From Acidobacteriota bacterium (GTDB lineage: Bacteria > Acidobacteriota > Terriglobia > Acidiferrales > UBA7541), in assembly GCA_003224085.1 (NCBI GenBank), contig QHYK01000044.1, positions 1 to 64,000 of the forward strand: a stretch of 64,000 nucleotides of DNA, read 5' to 3'. This document shows positions 8,203 through 16,928 of the stretch, piece after piece; position 1 is the first letter of the stretch; each line of letters starts with the position of its first letter. Under the pieces are notes generated by a model. It was given only the letters and a program-made list of their open reading frames with translations. It did not search any database and had not been told where the DNA came from. The position numbers were made by a program, and so were the translations under genes.

Positions 8203-9535
8203 GACTTTCCACTTTCTCCCGCGGAATGTGCAGACGGACTTGCGTGCCGCCTTGCGGGCGCGGCGTGACGGCCAGCGTTCCGCCGATCAACTCGGCGCGT
8301 TCGCGCATGGCGACCAAGCCGATTCCGCGTTGCATTTTCTCCGCCACGAATCCCGAGCCACGGTCCTCCACTTCAAGCTCCAATGAATCTCCAGAGTATT
8401 TCAGGCGAACCCAGGCATCGCGCGCGCCCGAGTGGCGGCTCACATTGTTCAGCGCTTCCTGGAGCACGCGATAGATGTGCACGCCGGCGCCCGGTTCGAC
8501 CGGAAAAGGCTTGCCGCTTTTCTCGTAATGCAACTCGATACCGGCCTGCCTTCCTACCGTGGGAATATACCAGTCCAGAGTGCTTTCCAGGCCGGCTTCT
8601 TCGAGCAAAACCGGATGCAGGGCCTGCGAAAGCGTCCTGATGTTGTTCAGAGTGATTTGCGCGATTTCTTGCACTTCTTTCAGGTCGCTATAAAGAGGAG
8701 TTCCCTCCCCTGCCTGTTTGCCGGCGCGGCGCAGCAGCGAGCCGATGGCAGTGAGCACTTGACCAAACTCATCGTGGAGTTCGCGCGAAATGTGCCGCAG
8801 CGTGGATTCCTGCGTGGAAATGAGTTTCTGGGCCAAATCGCTGCGTTGCTCGGAAAGATCGGCGAGACGAGCGAAAAGCCGGCGGTTGCTGCGGATGAGG
8901 TACAAGCTAGTCAGGACGATCGCGATTAGCGTTGCGGCAAGAAACAGATACAGCTGGCGCTGCACGCCGTTATAGATTTTCGCGATGCTCGCGGCCGCCT
9001 GCTCTTCGCCTTCATTATTTTCCACAAGGAGGCGCGAGACGGCGGTGCTGAGCGCCTGCTCGCGCGCCTGCAGGGTCAACCGAATCTGTTCGCGCGCCTC
9101 CGTCTTTTTGCCACTTTGAGCGAGCGCGAACATGCGGTTGACGGCGTCCCAGAACTGCGCGACAGATTGGGTAAGAAATTTTCGCTGGTTTGGCGTGCGG
9201 CTCGCGACGGCCAGACCCTCCTCAAGTTTCATCGCGGCGTCCAGATCCTGCCGGATGCGTTCGAATTGCGCGGTCCAAGCTGTCAGCGGATAGCGTTCGG
9301 TGGTGTCAAGCATGTCACGCATGGCGAGGGCGATGGAATTGAGATCATTTTCGATGCGCAACAATTGCAGCGAGTCTTTGCGATTGCGGTCCACCATTTC
9401 GCTCTGGAGTTCGCGGAGCCCGACGAGTTGTACGGTGATATAGAACGAGTAAGCTAACACCGCAGCTAGAGTGATGAGCAGGCCTAGAAGAAGCCGAGTT
9501 GTGGGTGAACGATGCGAAAAGGCGGCCTTTTGCAC
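8192..9535 (-). CDS. Membrane sensor histidine kinase (HisKA_3 type)
   Basis: A 447-aa protein. TM1 is about residues 17-36 and TM2 about 196-214. The roughly 160 residues between them are charged and helical, like a four-helix-bundle periplasmic sensor. After a short linker comes the HisKA_3 dimerisation helix with phospho-acceptor H254 in RELHDEFGQVLTAIG, then a HATPase domain with an N-box-like ALNNVSRHSGA and G-boxes DRGSGF and GIGLVAMRERA. It is the partner of the overlapping NarL-type regulator. The signal cannot be predicted; the adjacent haem and peroxidase-like genes suggest a redox cue (inference). Confidence 0.92.
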   Translation of the reverse strand: MQKAAFSHRSPTTRLLLGLLITLAAVLAYSFYITVQLVGLRELQSEMVDRNRKDSLQLLRIENDLNSIALAMRDMLDTTERYPLTAWTAQFERIRQDLDAAMKLEEGLAVASRTPNQRKFLTQSVAQFWDAVNRMFALAQSGKKTEAREQIRLTLQAREQALSTAVSRLLVENNEGEEQAAASIAKIYNGVQRQLYLFLAATLIAIVLTSLYLIRSNRRLFARLADLSEQRSDLAQKLISTQESTLRHISRELHDEFGQVLTAIGSLLRRAGKQAGEGTPLYSDLKEVQEIAQITLNNIRTLSQALHPVLLEEAGLESTLDWYIPTVGRQAGIELHYEKSGKPFPVEPGAGVHIYRVLQEALNNVSRHSGARDAWVRLKYSGDSLELEVEDRGSGFVAEKMQRGIGLVAMRERAELIGGTLAVTPRPQGGTQVRLHIPREKVESHAA

Positions 9536-9549
9536 GAGCTAAGGATACC

Positions 9550-10776
9550 TCAGGCGGCAGTTTGTTTTCGCAGCGATACCACGATGGCGATCATGGCGAT
9601 AGCAGCAGCCAGCGGAGCCAAAAGGCCCGCGCGCAAGCTTCCGGCATGTTTCGAAATAAATCCGACTGCGCCGGGCCCAGCAGAGCCACCGAGCGATGCC
9701 AGGGCAAAGAGGATGCCGCCAATGCGCTTGCCGCGCGGGCCATACCAGCGGGAAAACCACGCAATGTAAACCGGATAAACGCTCGCGCATCCCAAGCCGG
9801 CTAAAAAAACTGCAGACAGGGCCAGGTTCAGGCTGGTGGAGGCGATCAGTAAAGCGATTCCGGCGGCAGCCAGAGTCAGGGCGCCCAACACTATTTTTCT
9901 TTCCGAGACTCGCCGCAGCGCCAGCGGCGCGGAAATGCGGCCCAAGGTGAGTCCGGCGTAGAAAAACATAGGCGCGAGCGTGGTCACGCCGGTGATGCCA
10001 CTGACCAGGCGCTTAGCGTACTCGGCGGCCCAGATGCCAATGCCGTTTTCCATCCCCACGTAAATAAAAAACAACGCGGCCAGGGCAACAAAGACCATCC
10101 ATCCCCTGCCAAAGCGGGTTGCTTCCGATGTCTTTGCATTTTCTTGGTGCTGCTGCGCGCCAAATGGTGTGACCAAGAGACCGAGCGTAAGAAACCCGCC
10201 GAAAATTGCAAGACCATTCAGCATCCCCGGCAGAAAGTTGTGCCGCAGAGCCAGCGCGATCAAGGGCGAGCAGGCCATCGCGCCTGCGCCCCAGGTGAAA
10301 TTGAGCAAACTGAGGAGAGATGCGCTCTTTGTGCCTCCCAGTTCAGCGACGAACAAATTTGTCCCCGGAGTGATCAGCCCATAGCCCAGCCCAAATGCAG
10401 CCGTCGCTTCGAGAGCAACTCTGTGCGTGTCCGTGTTGAGACCGGCAAGACCGCCGCCCATCAGCGCATAACCTAAAACCAAGGCAGGACGATAGCCAGC
10501 CTTGGAAGCGATAGCGCTGGAGGCCAAGGTGCCTGCAAGAGCAGCTAAGAACTGAATTGTGGACAAGAGGCCCGCTTGTCCGTCATCGAGAGACCATCGA
10601 CGGATGAACACAGGGAGCATTGGACCAACAATCGTGGTTGCAATGCCGCTGAGCACGAAACCGGCAAATAGCAGGATCAAGAGGTTGCGTTGATCTTGAC
10701 CTTTGATACTTGCGGCGGTGCCTGCGGTGGCGCTTATCTTGGCGTTTGCCCCTTCACTTGCTGTCCGTTCACTCAT
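9550..10776 (-). CDS. Major facilitator superfamily transporter
   Basis: A 408-aa protein with about 12 hydrophobic segments. It starts with a short cytoplasmic tail, then LLILLFAGFVLSGIATTIVGPMLP. The Gly-rich loop after the second helix is visible, and the two halves are joined by a charged stretch (GAQQHQENAKTSEATRFGRG). The fold is FucP/YfkF-like, but the substrate is unknown. Divergently transcribed from the Gfo/Idh/MocA oxidoreductase with 119 bases between, so the two may share control and sugar-related substrates. Confidence 0.85.
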   Translation of the reverse strand: MSERTASEGANAKISATAGTAASIKGQDQRNLLILLFAGFVLSGIATTIVGPMLPVFIRRWSLDDGQAGLLSTIQFLAALAGTLASSAIASKAGYRPALVLGYALMGGGLAGLNTDTHRVALEATAAFGLGYGLITPGTNLFVAELGGTKSASLLSLLNFTWGAGAMACSPLIALALRHNFLPGMLNGLAIFGGFLTLGLLVTPFGAQQHQENAKTSEATRFGRGWMVFVALAALFFIYVGMENGIGIWAAEYAKRLVSGITGVTTLAPMFFYAGLTLGRISAPLALRRVSERKIVLGALTLAAAGIALLIASTSLNLALSAVFLAGLGCASVYPVYIAWFSRWYGPRGKRIGGILFALASLGGSAGPGAVGFISKHAGSLRAGLLAPLAAAIAMIAIVVSLRKQTAA

Positions 10777-10895
10777 TGGGGATAGGACATTCTGAAGGAC
10801 GCAGCCGCTTCAAGCAACTTTTGCCGGGAGAGATTTCCGCCACTTGCGATTTGAAAATTCGATACTCTGTAGCGTTCGTTTTACCGAAAACCTCC

Positions 10896-11939
10896 ATGAT
10901 TGATGTAGGACTCATCGGGTACGGTCTTGCGGGGCGAGCGTTTCACGCGCCAGTGATTGGCGCTGTGCCTGGACTGCGTCTGGCGGCGATTCTGCAGCGC
11001 ACGGGCAACGAAGCGGGGGAGAAATATCCGCACGTTCGGATTGTGAGAAGCCTAGAGGAGTTGCTGGCCATCCCCGAGCTTCGCCTGGTGGTAATCGCCA
11101 CACCCAATGACACGCATTATTCCTTGGCGAGGCAGTGCCTTGAAGCAGGGCGAGACGTGGTTGTGGATAAGCCGTTCACCACGACGTTGAAGGAAGCACA
11201 GCTGTTGGTGGAATTTGCCAAGAACGCCGGACGGTTGATTACGGTTTATCAGAATCGGCGGTACGACGGCGATTTTCAGGCGGTTCGAAAGCTGTTGGCC
11301 GAGGGAACACTTGGGCGCATCGTGCGGTTCGAAACGAATTATGACCGGTACCGCCCGCAACTGAAACCGGGAGCATGGCGCGAGACGACGCGGGCAGGGA
11401 GCGGGATTCTCTTTGACATTGCGCCGCACCTCATCGATCACGCACTCGTCTTATTTGGACTGCCAGAAGCGGTGACCGCGGACGTTCGGATCGAGCGGGA
11501 ACAGGCAGTTGCCGACGATGCGTTCGACATCATGTTTCACTATGCGCGCGGGATGCGCGCGGTGCTGCGCTCGAGCATTTTGGCCGCTGCACCGCGGCCG
11601 CGCTTTGTCTTGCATGGTACGCAAGGCAGTTTCCTAAAGCAAACGATCGATCCACAAGAAAACAATTTGCGGCACGGAAACATTCCCGCCAAGGGGCCGT
11701 GGGGAGCGGAGCCGGAAGGAAATTGGGGCGTGCTTACCATTCCGGATGGGGACAATTGTATGCAGCGGCGCATTCCTTCGGCGAACTGCGATTTTCGCGA
11801 TTACTACGCGAATGCGCGCGACGCTCTGCTGGGAAAAGCTGAGGCGGCCGTCAGCGCGCAATGGGCGTTGAACGTGATGAGGCTGCTGGAAATGGCGCGG
11901 GAGAGCAGCGAAACACGCCGCACAATTCCGTGGAATTGA
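10896..11939 (+). CDS. Gfo/Idh/MocA-family NAD(P)-dependent oxidoreductase
   Basis: The open frame begins at 10710, but MIDVGLIGYGLAGRAFHAPV at 10896 is the normal family N-terminus, so I start there (347 aa). GYGLAG is the Rossmann dinucleotide site. VVDKPFTTTLKEA is the family EKP-type motif carrying the catalytic-site Lys. GILFDIAPHLIDHALVLFG is the conserved substrate-side motif. These enzymes oxidise or reduce sugars, inositols or related polyols; the exact substrate is not predictable. There is no strong Shine-Dalgarno upstream. Confidence 0.88.
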   Translation: MIDVGLIGYGLAGRAFHAPVIGAVPGLRLAAILQRTGNEAGEKYPHVRIVRSLEELLAIPELRLVVIATPNDTHYSLARQCLEAGRDVVVDKPFTTTLKEAQLLVEFAKNAGRLITVYQNRRYDGDFQAVRKLLAEGTLGRIVRFETNYDRYRPQLKPGAWRETTRAGSGILFDIAPHLIDHALVLFGLPEAVTADVRIEREQAVADDAFDIMFHYARGMRAVLRSSILAAAPRPRFVLHGTQGSFLKQTIDPQENNLRHGNIPAKGPWGAEPEGNWGVLTIPDGDNCMQRRIPSANCDFRDYYANARDALLGKAEAAVSAQWALNVMRLLEMARESSETRRTIPWN

Positions 11940-11953
11940 TTAGCCTGAGGAAA

Positions 11954-12352
11954 TTAGTGCACGGACAACGTGACGTCATATTTCGCGTTGCAATTGTCTG
12001 CTGGATCGTCCGTGATCGCTTTCGAGACCGTTCCGCTCTTAATGGTGAACTCGAGCGGTTTCTTGGGCATATTGGGCAAGCCGGTGACGCTGGCTTTGCC
12101 GTCGCTGTTCGTGCCGACCTCGAGCTCGGTCTTCCGCTTGCTGAAGAATCCGTACTTAATGAGGACGTGAATCTTGGCGTTGTAGATAGGCTTGTCCGAG
12201 CCATCTCTCACGGTGAAATCCGCGCGGCAGGAACCGAGACCGCCGTCCACGGCGGGAATCTGCGGCGATTGGGCGGCGAGCAAGGCACCGCAGAGAAAAA
12301 GAGAAACTGCCGAGCAAAGAAAGCGAACTGAGCGGAGTTGGCCGAACCGCAT
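11954..12352 (-). CDS. Small secreted protein with a carboxypeptidase-regulatory-like domain
   Basis: I chose the ATG at 12352 because GGAGGTG sits nine bases upstream and a signal peptide follows (FLCSAVSLFLCGALLAAQ). The mature part, about 105 aa, reads CRADFTVRDGSDKPIYNAKIHV and then NSDGKASVTGLP, like an Ig-like CarboxypepD_reg fold. Two Cys (GSCRAD and DNCNAK) could form a disulfide. Function unknown. Convergent with the oxidoreductase gene (14 bases apart) and divergent from rpe. Confidence 0.75.
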   Translation of the reverse strand: MRFGQLRSVRFLCSAVSLFLCGALLAAQSPQIPAVDGGLGSCRADFTVRDGSDKPIYNAKIHVLIKYGFFSKRKTELEVGTNSDGKASVTGLPNMPKKPLEFTIKSGTVSKAITDDPADNCNAKYDVTLSVH

Positions 12353-12463
12353 TTTTGTTACACCTCCTTCACGAAAACCATACGCTCGCAAAGCCGGAGT
12401 TGCAATTCCGCACAGCGAGAAGCTCTTGCGTTCGGCGTTTTCGGCAACCCGCTCGCGTTCGCG

Positions 12464-12469
12464 TATAAT
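12464..12469 (+). promoter_or_regulatory. Possible -10 box for rpe
   Basis: TATAAT lies 39 bases before the rpe ATG. The -35 is poor (TTCGGC about 18 bases upstream), so this is only a candidate. Confidence 0.35.
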
Positions 12470-12507
12470 CGGCGTTGTCCCGGGAAGGAAAGGAGCAGGC
12501 CCCGCTC

Positions 12508-13188
12508 ATGACCATTGAACTCGTCCCGTCGATACTCTCTGCAAACTTTGCGCGGCTCGCCGACGATGCGAAAGCCGCGTTGGATGGCGGCGGCACAGTG
12601 CTGCACCTGGACGTGATGGACGGCCACTTCGTGCCGAACATCACGATTGGGCCGCCGGTGGTGGCGTCGCTACGGAAAGCGCTTCCCGATGTGACGTTCG
12701 ACTGCCACCTGATGATCGAAAATCCCGACAATTTCATTCCAGCGTTTGCAGAAGCGGGCGCAAACTGGATTTCGGTGCACCAAGAAGCTTGTGTGCACCT
12801 CCATCGGACGCTACAACTGATTGAAGAGCACGGATGCAGGTCCGGGGTAGTGATCAACCCCGCTACGCCGGTTCACACCCTGGACGAAGTCCTGGACATG
12901 GTGCACCACGTCCTGGTGATGAGCGTGAATCCCGGGTTCGGCGGACAAAGGTTCATCCCGTGGTCACTCAACAAGATCAAGACGCTTGCGGAAGTGCGCG
13001 AAACTCTGGGCATGTCCTACCGCATCGAAGTGGACGGGGGCGTGGCTGTCGATACGGTGGGCGACATCGTGCGAGCGGGCGCCGAACTCCTCGTCGCGGG
13101 AAACGCGGTCTTCGGCCGCGGCGACATTCGTGAGAACGCGAAAAAACTGCTGGGAGCCGCCCGCGCGGCCATGCTTACGCGAGCTTGA
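12508..13188 (+). CDS. rpe: Ribulose-phosphate 3-epimerase
   Basis: Interconverts D-ribulose 5-phosphate and D-xylulose 5-phosphate in the non-oxidative pentose phosphate pathway. A TTG at 12475 opens the frame, but MTIELVPSILSANFARL at 12508 is the family N-terminus (226 aa). Metal and catalytic motifs are intact: HLDVMDGHFVPN, FDCHLMI, VNPGFGGQ and EVDGGV. It stands apart from, and on the opposite strand to, the main pentose phosphate operon at 15-25 kb. Confidence 0.95.
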   Translation: MTIELVPSILSANFARLADDAKAALDGGGTVLHLDVMDGHFVPNITIGPPVVASLRKALPDVTFDCHLMIENPDNFIPAFAEAGANWISVHQEACVHLHRTLQLIEEHGCRSGVVINPATPVHTLDEVLDMVHHVLVMSVNPGFGGQRFIPWSLNKIKTLAEVRETLGMSYRIEVDGGVAVDTVGDIVRAGAELLVAGNAVFGRGDIRENAKKLLGAARAAMLTRA

Positions 13189-13395
13189 CGACTCCCCACG
13201 CCTAAAGACGGGGGATTCCTCGGAGTTACTATGCGACATGGCCACACACTCCCTTGGCTTTGGGCCACGAAGCTCAGAAATTTTGGCAGGCGCATTCTTG
13301 TTATGAAAAAGTTTGGCGGCGACGGCGGATACGCCGCCGGTAGACACGATGCCGGTTAGCATTAGAGCGATACTGGGAAAGCATTCGGGGCACAC
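12964..13395 (-). CDS. Small CPxC membrane protein with a runaway C-terminus
   Basis: The GTG at 13395 has GGAGG eight bases upstream. The product starts MCPECFPSIALMLTGIVSTG, a CPxC motif plus one hydrophobic segment with an STGG turn, then GVSAVAAKLF. This resembles a widespread family of about 60-aa membrane proteins (MCPxC, TSTGG). Only about the first 50-60 residues look real. The frame then runs through an IS200/IS605-like hairpin and antisense across the 3' end of rpe, so the original stop was probably lost. Function unknown. Confidence 0.45.
   Translation of the reverse strand: MCPECFPSIALMLTGIVSTGGVSAVAAKLFHNKNAPAKISELRGPKPRECVAMSHSNSEESPVFRRGESSSSRKHGRAGGSQQFFRVLTNVAAAEDRVSRDEEFGARSHDVAHRIDSHAPVHFDAVGHAQSFAHFRKRLDLVE
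13191..13219 (-). mobile_element. Possible IS200/IS605-type end hairpin remnant
   Basis: On the minus strand GGAATCCCCCGTCTTTAGGC followed by GTGGGGAGT resembles the subterminal hairpin at the right end of IS1341/IS605 elements. No tnpA or tnpB is nearby, so it would be a scar. The call rests on pattern memory only. Confidence 0.35.
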
Positions 13396-13490
13396 GGGTT
13401 CTGCCTCCAACCGAAAAATACGCGATCACTCCTTGCCGAGACGGGGCGCAACATGCCTGCCGCAGGTGGGCGCGCCCTTACAAACCTCGG

Positions 13491-14012
13491 TCAGGCCACC
13501 TGCGCTTTCTGCATGAAAAGCGGAGGCTCATCAGCGCTGGGTCCCCAACTAGCGGGGACAGCCACATTCAGCAGGCGCAAGTAAACGCAAAACTGGCCAC
13601 GATGCTGGTACCAGTGGCTGAACATGACGTCGCGCAGAAACTGACCGCGCGGTTGTGCAAGAACTTCGTGCCCCTTGCTAACCATGCGCCACGTTTCGTT
13701 CATGTGGGCGTCATCGAATTTGGGCAGCAAGTCGCGAACGGCCACAATGTTTTCGTCGAAGGTTTTCAGAATTTCCTGGCGGCTCGAGGGTTGCGGGAAG
13801 CCGGCGAACTGGGGCGCTTGCGCCGGATTGTTCTGCACGAAGCGAATGACGCCCCCGGGAATGAAAGCGAGATGGTAGGCGAGTTGCCCGGCGGACATGG
13901 ATTTTTCGTGCGGCTTCCAGGTCAACTTGTCTTCCGGCAGGCGCTCCAAAAATCGACGTGTAATGGGGGCTTGTGTTTCGAACTCCGCAAGCAGTGATTG
14001 TGCCATGGTCAT
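13491..14012 (-). CDS. DinB-family protein
   Basis: The start at 14012 has AAGGAG seven bases upstream (173 aa). A four-helix DinB/YfiT-type fold is indicated by LLAEFETQAPITRRFLERLP, WKPHEKSMSAGQLAYHLAFI and FLRDVMFSHWYQHRGQFCVYLRLL. The metal-site histidines expected in the family are visible in the AYHLA and SHWYQHRGQ segments. Members act as metal-dependent thiol-S-transferases or have no known role. It lies downstream of a minus-strand ArsR-SRPBCC pair. Confidence 0.82.
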   Translation of the reverse strand: MTMAQSLLAEFETQAPITRRFLERLPEDKLTWKPHEKSMSAGQLAYHLAFIPGGVIRFVQNNPAQAPQFAGFPQPSSRQEILKTFDENIVAVRDLLPKFDDAHMNETWRMVSKGHEVLAQPRGQFLRDVMFSHWYQHRGQFCVYLRLLNVAVPASWGPSADEPPLFMQKAQVA

Positions 14013-14061
14013 CGCGGTTCTCCTTTTTGCTGTCAAATGATATCGCGGAAAGACACAAGCC

Positions 14062-14535
14062 TCACCGAATGGCCGCCGATTTAGAGCGGCCCGATTCCGC
14101 GCGCTTGCAAGCGTTTTCCAGAATATAGTTCCACCCCTTCACCACGCCTGTTCTGTGCTCGTCCGTAATCAGCCCGAAACCCGAGTGACGGAACTTGATC
14201 ACGGTTACGCCGTTCTCTTCGCTGAGGCGGTATTGCACGTTATTAGCGACCGGATACGACATGAAAAGAGGTCCGGCAATTTCCAGCAGCGTAGGTTTCT
14301 TGATAGCTTGCACCACGCCCCAGAAATGGCCGTTGCCTTCGCCGAGATCGCGGAACCACCGCCCTCCAGGCCAGGGTTCGAGCTTCATGGGCAGGGGCGT
14401 GCCTTCGGGCGTTTCGCTGTATGGGCCAAGCTGCTCGAGCAACGCCGTGAACGTCGTATCAAGCGACGCTCGGACGCGGATTTCTTGGTTCACAGATAAC
14501 GACAAGCTTTCAATTCCGGGAACGGTCAGGGTCAT
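14062..14535 (-). CDS. SRPBCC-domain (START-like) protein
   Basis: A 157-aa protein of the AHSA1/SRPBCC helix-grip fold: EIRVRASLDTTFTALLEQLG, PGGRWFRDLGEGNGHFWGVV and GVVKGWNYILENACKRAE. The ATG overlaps the end of the ArsR regulator by 26 nt. ArsR-SRPBCC pairs are common in soil bacteria and are usually co-transcribed. Ligand unknown. Confidence 0.82.
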   Translation of the reverse strand: MTLTVPGIESLSLSVNQEIRVRASLDTTFTALLEQLGPYSETPEGTPLPMKLEPWPGGRWFRDLGEGNGHFWGVVQAIKKPTLLEIAGPLFMSYPVANNVQYRLSEENGVTVIKFRHSGFGLITDEHRTGVVKGWNYILENACKRAESGRSKSAAIR

Positions 14536-14899
14536 GTTTTCTCCTTTGCGAGTTTTGACTGGAATCCGAATCGCGGTCCGTTTGGGCTTCGGCGCGCTCT
14601 TTGATGCGGTTCAATTGATGGCCCCAAAAACGCTCGAAGGTGCTGGTCCACTCGTAGAGAGGACGGATGGCTTCCGCGTTGGTGCGATATAACATCCGTC
14701 GGCCGTCGCGTCGCACGTTGACCAAGCCGACCTCTCGAAGCACGCGAAGATGCTTCGAGACAGAAGGCTGCTCCAGATTCAGGCGGTCCACAATATCGCC
14801 AACCGGGCGTTCCCGGAGCGCGAGAAAGTTGAGAATCTCGCGACGACGCGGTTCGGCGACCGCGTTGAAGGCATCGGAAGTGGTGGCTGCCCTGGGCAC
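14510..14899 (-). CDS. ArsR-family transcriptional regulator
   Basis: Winged-helix repressor: AFNAVAEPRRREILNFLALR, then PSVSKHLRVLREVGLVNVRR and RRMLYRTNAEAIRPLYEW. No metal-site cysteine cluster is visible, so it is the SdpR/PenI-like ArsR type usually paired with SRPBCC proteins. The frame is open to 15019, but a promoter (-35 at 14930-14935, -10 at 14906-14911) ends seven bases before a GTG at 14899. The N-terminus there (MPRAATTSDAFNAV) is typical, so I start there. It may be leaderless. Other starts are the ATGs at 14914 and 14920. Confidence 0.85.
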   Translation of the reverse strand: MPRAATTSDAFNAVAEPRRREILNFLALRERPVGDIVDRLNLEQPSVSKHLRVLREVGLVNVRRDGRRMLYRTNAEAIRPLYEWTSTFERFWGHQLNRIKERAEAQTDRDSDSSQNSQRRKHDPDRSRN

Positions 14900-14905
14900 G
14901 CCTCG

Positions 14906-14935
14906 ATAATACATTCCCATATAGGAATATGTCAA
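14906..14935 (-). promoter_or_regulatory. Promoter with overlapping palindromic operator for the ArsR-SRPBCC pair
   Basis: Minus strand: TTGACA, 18-base spacer, TATTAT. The spacer holds a near-perfect palindrome at 14913-14928 (ATTCCTATATGGGAAT, one mismatched pair), well placed for auto-repression by the ArsR protein. The -10 ends seven bases before the GTG at 14899. Confidence 0.65.
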
Positions 14936-15062
14936 GCCAAATTTTGAAGCTGGAAACTTGAAAGTCGAAAGGAGAAAAAACACCCCGAGGGCAGGCGTGC
15001 TAGGGCCCCGCGCATACACTTGGACGCCGGGACTGCCGCTGCCAAAAGAAATGGAGCTTGGC

Positions 15063-16142
15063 CTAAGCGACTGTAACTTCAGGGCTTAGGTACACGTCCT
15101 GAATGGCGTTCAGGAGCTGGACGCCTTCTTTCATCGGACGCTGAAAGGCCTTGCGCCCAGAAATGAGGCCGGTGCCGCCGGCACGCTTATTGATCACCGC
15201 CGTGGCGACCGCTTCTTCGAAGTCGTTTAGGCCGGAAGCGCCCCCGCTATTGATTAGGCCCGCGCGCCCCATATAGCAATTTGCTACCTGATAGCGGCAG
15301 AGGTCAATCGGATGATCGCTGGTCAGTTCGGAATAGATGCGCTTGTCAAACTTCCCGTAGCTCGCGCCATTGGAATTCAAAGCGAGGTAGCCGCCGTTAT
15401 TTTCTGCCAGTTTCTGCTTGATGATGTCGGCTTCGATGGTCACACCGAGATGATTCGCCTGCCCCGTCAGGTCAGCAGAAAGGTGATAGTCCTTGTCCTT
15501 CTTGAAAGCGCTATTACGCAGATAACACCACAAGACGGTAGCCATTCCAAGTTCGTGGGCGTGCGCAAAAACTTGGGAGATTTCGACGATCTGGCGCGTG
15601 CTGTGGTCGGAGCCGAAATAAATCGTCGCGCCGACCGCAGCAGCGCCCATATCGTAAGCTTGCTGCACGGTGCCAAAGAGAACTTGGTCGAAGCGGTTAG
15701 GAAAGGTCAGCAGTTCGTTGTGATTAATCTTCACAATGAAGGGAATCTTGTGCGCGTATTTGCGCGCTACAGAGCCGAGCACACCGAAGGTCGAGGCGAC
15801 CGCGTTGCATCCGCCTTCGATGGCCAGCTTGACGATATTCTCTCCGTCAAAATAATCGGGATTCTTCGCGAAGCTGGCGCCGCCGGAGTGTTCGATGCCC
15901 TGGTCCACGGGCAAAATGGAAAGATAGCCGGTGCCGCGGAGCCGCCCGTGCCCGAACATCCTTTGAAGATTGGTAAGCACGCGGACGTTGCGGTCAGAAA
16001 CTGCATAAACGCGGTCGATGAAATCCGGACCCGGAAGATTGAGGCGCTCTTTGGGGATTTTAGGCGACTTAAATCCCAACAGCGAGTCGGTTTTTGCACC
16101 AAGGTAGGTTTCGATTCTTCCAACACTTACGGTCGTGGCCAT
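15063..16142 (-). CDS. fbaB: Class I fructose-bisphosphate aldolase (DhnA/FbaB type)
   Basis: Cleaves fructose 1,6-bisphosphate to dihydroxyacetone phosphate and glyceraldehyde 3-phosphate through a Schiff base. The start at 16142 has GAAGGAG upstream (359 aa); the open frame from 16211 overlaps pgl. Motifs: [45 protein letters not shown] and the C-terminal [15 protein letters not shown] typical of FbaB. It is the last gene of the carbon operon, 14 bases after pgl. Confidence 0.93.
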   Translation of the reverse strand: MATTVSVGRIETYLGAKTDSLLGFKSPKIPKERLNLPGPDFIDRVYAVSDRNVRVLTNLQRMFGHGRLRGTGYLSILPVDQGIEHSGGASFAKNPDYFDGENIVKLAIEGGCNAVASTFGVLGSVARKYAHKIPFIVKINHNELLTFPNRFDQVLFGTVQQAYDMGAAAVGATIYFGSDHSTRQIVEISQVFAHAHELGMATVLWCYLRNSAFKKDKDYHLSADLTGQANHLGVTIEADIIKQKLAENNGGYLALNSNGASYGKFDKRIYSELTSDHPIDLCRYQVANCYMGRAGLINSGGASGLNDFEEAVATAVINKRAGGTGLISGRKAFQRPMKEGVQLLNAIQDVYLSPEVTVA

Positions 16143-16156
16143 GACGAGCTCCTTCT

Positions 16157-16915
16157 CTACTCTCGAATGCCCTTTGATAGCATGCTTCCGGCAGCGGTGT
16201 CCACCAGCCAAAGCAGCTTTCCATTCTTCGGCTGGAGCAGTTGGGCGGGTAGCTGCTCCGGTTCGTACGGGCCTTCCAGCACGCCCTTCAGTGCGAGCGC
16301 CTTATCCGCACCGGTCACCATGAACAGGATCTCCGCGGCAGCACAAGCAGCGGGCGCGGTCAGCGTGATGCGTTCCGCGAACAGCTTGCCGACCCAGTTG
16401 CTAACGGCGATGCGCCCGTCCGCATGTAACGCTTTGGTTCCGGGGAAGAGGGAAAGCGTGTGGCCTTCATTGCCCATTCCGGCAAGTAAAAGATCGAAAC
16501 GCGGAAGCTCGCCGGATTTCAAATGAAAATGCGATGTGATGGCCTCCTCATATTCGCGGGCGGCTTGTTCGGTATCCGGATACTCTCCTTTAATGCGGGT
16601 GACTTGGTTTTCTTTCAGCAGAACCTTGGAAAGCATCGTTTCCGTGGCCATGCGGAAATTGCTGTCTGGGTGGCCGGGACCGACGTGCCGTTCGTCGCCG
16701 AAGAACACGAACATTTTATCCCAGGGGACCTGCGAACGCAGCACCGGATCCGTAACCAGCAAATTGTAAAGCGCTCTCGGAGTCGAGCCTCCGGCCAGTG
16801 CAACGTAAAAGACGCTTCTCTGGCGAACGGCTGCCGCGGCGGCCTGAACGAATTCTTGCGCGGCACTCTTGGCGACAGCTTCGCCATCGGCCAGGATTCG
16901 GATCTCTCGTTCCAC
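16157..16915 (-). CDS. pgl: 6-phosphogluconolactonase
   Basis: Hydrolyses 6-phosphogluconolactone, the second step of the oxidative pentose phosphate pathway. The open frame runs to 17230, but that part is antisense-like overlap of zwf. The GTG at 16915 lies just after the zwf stop with GAAGGAAAC before it, giving [19 protein letters not shown] (252 aa). Motifs: [34 protein letters not shown] and [17 protein letters not shown]. Located 13 bases after zwf. Confidence 0.93.
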   Translation of the reverse strand: MEREIRILADGEAVAKSAAQEFVQAAAAAVRQRSVFYVALAGGSTPRALYNLLVTDPVLRSQVPWDKMFVFFGDERHVGPGHPDSNFRMATETMLSKVLLKENQVTRIKGEYPDTEQAAREYEEAITSHFHLKSGELPRFDLLLAGMGNEGHTLSLFPGTKALHADGRIAVSNWVGKLFAERITLTAPAACAAAEILFMVTGADKALALKGVLEGPYEPEQLPAQLLQPKNGKLLWLVDTAAGSMLSKGIRE

Positions 16916-16928
16916 TCGCGTTTCCTTC

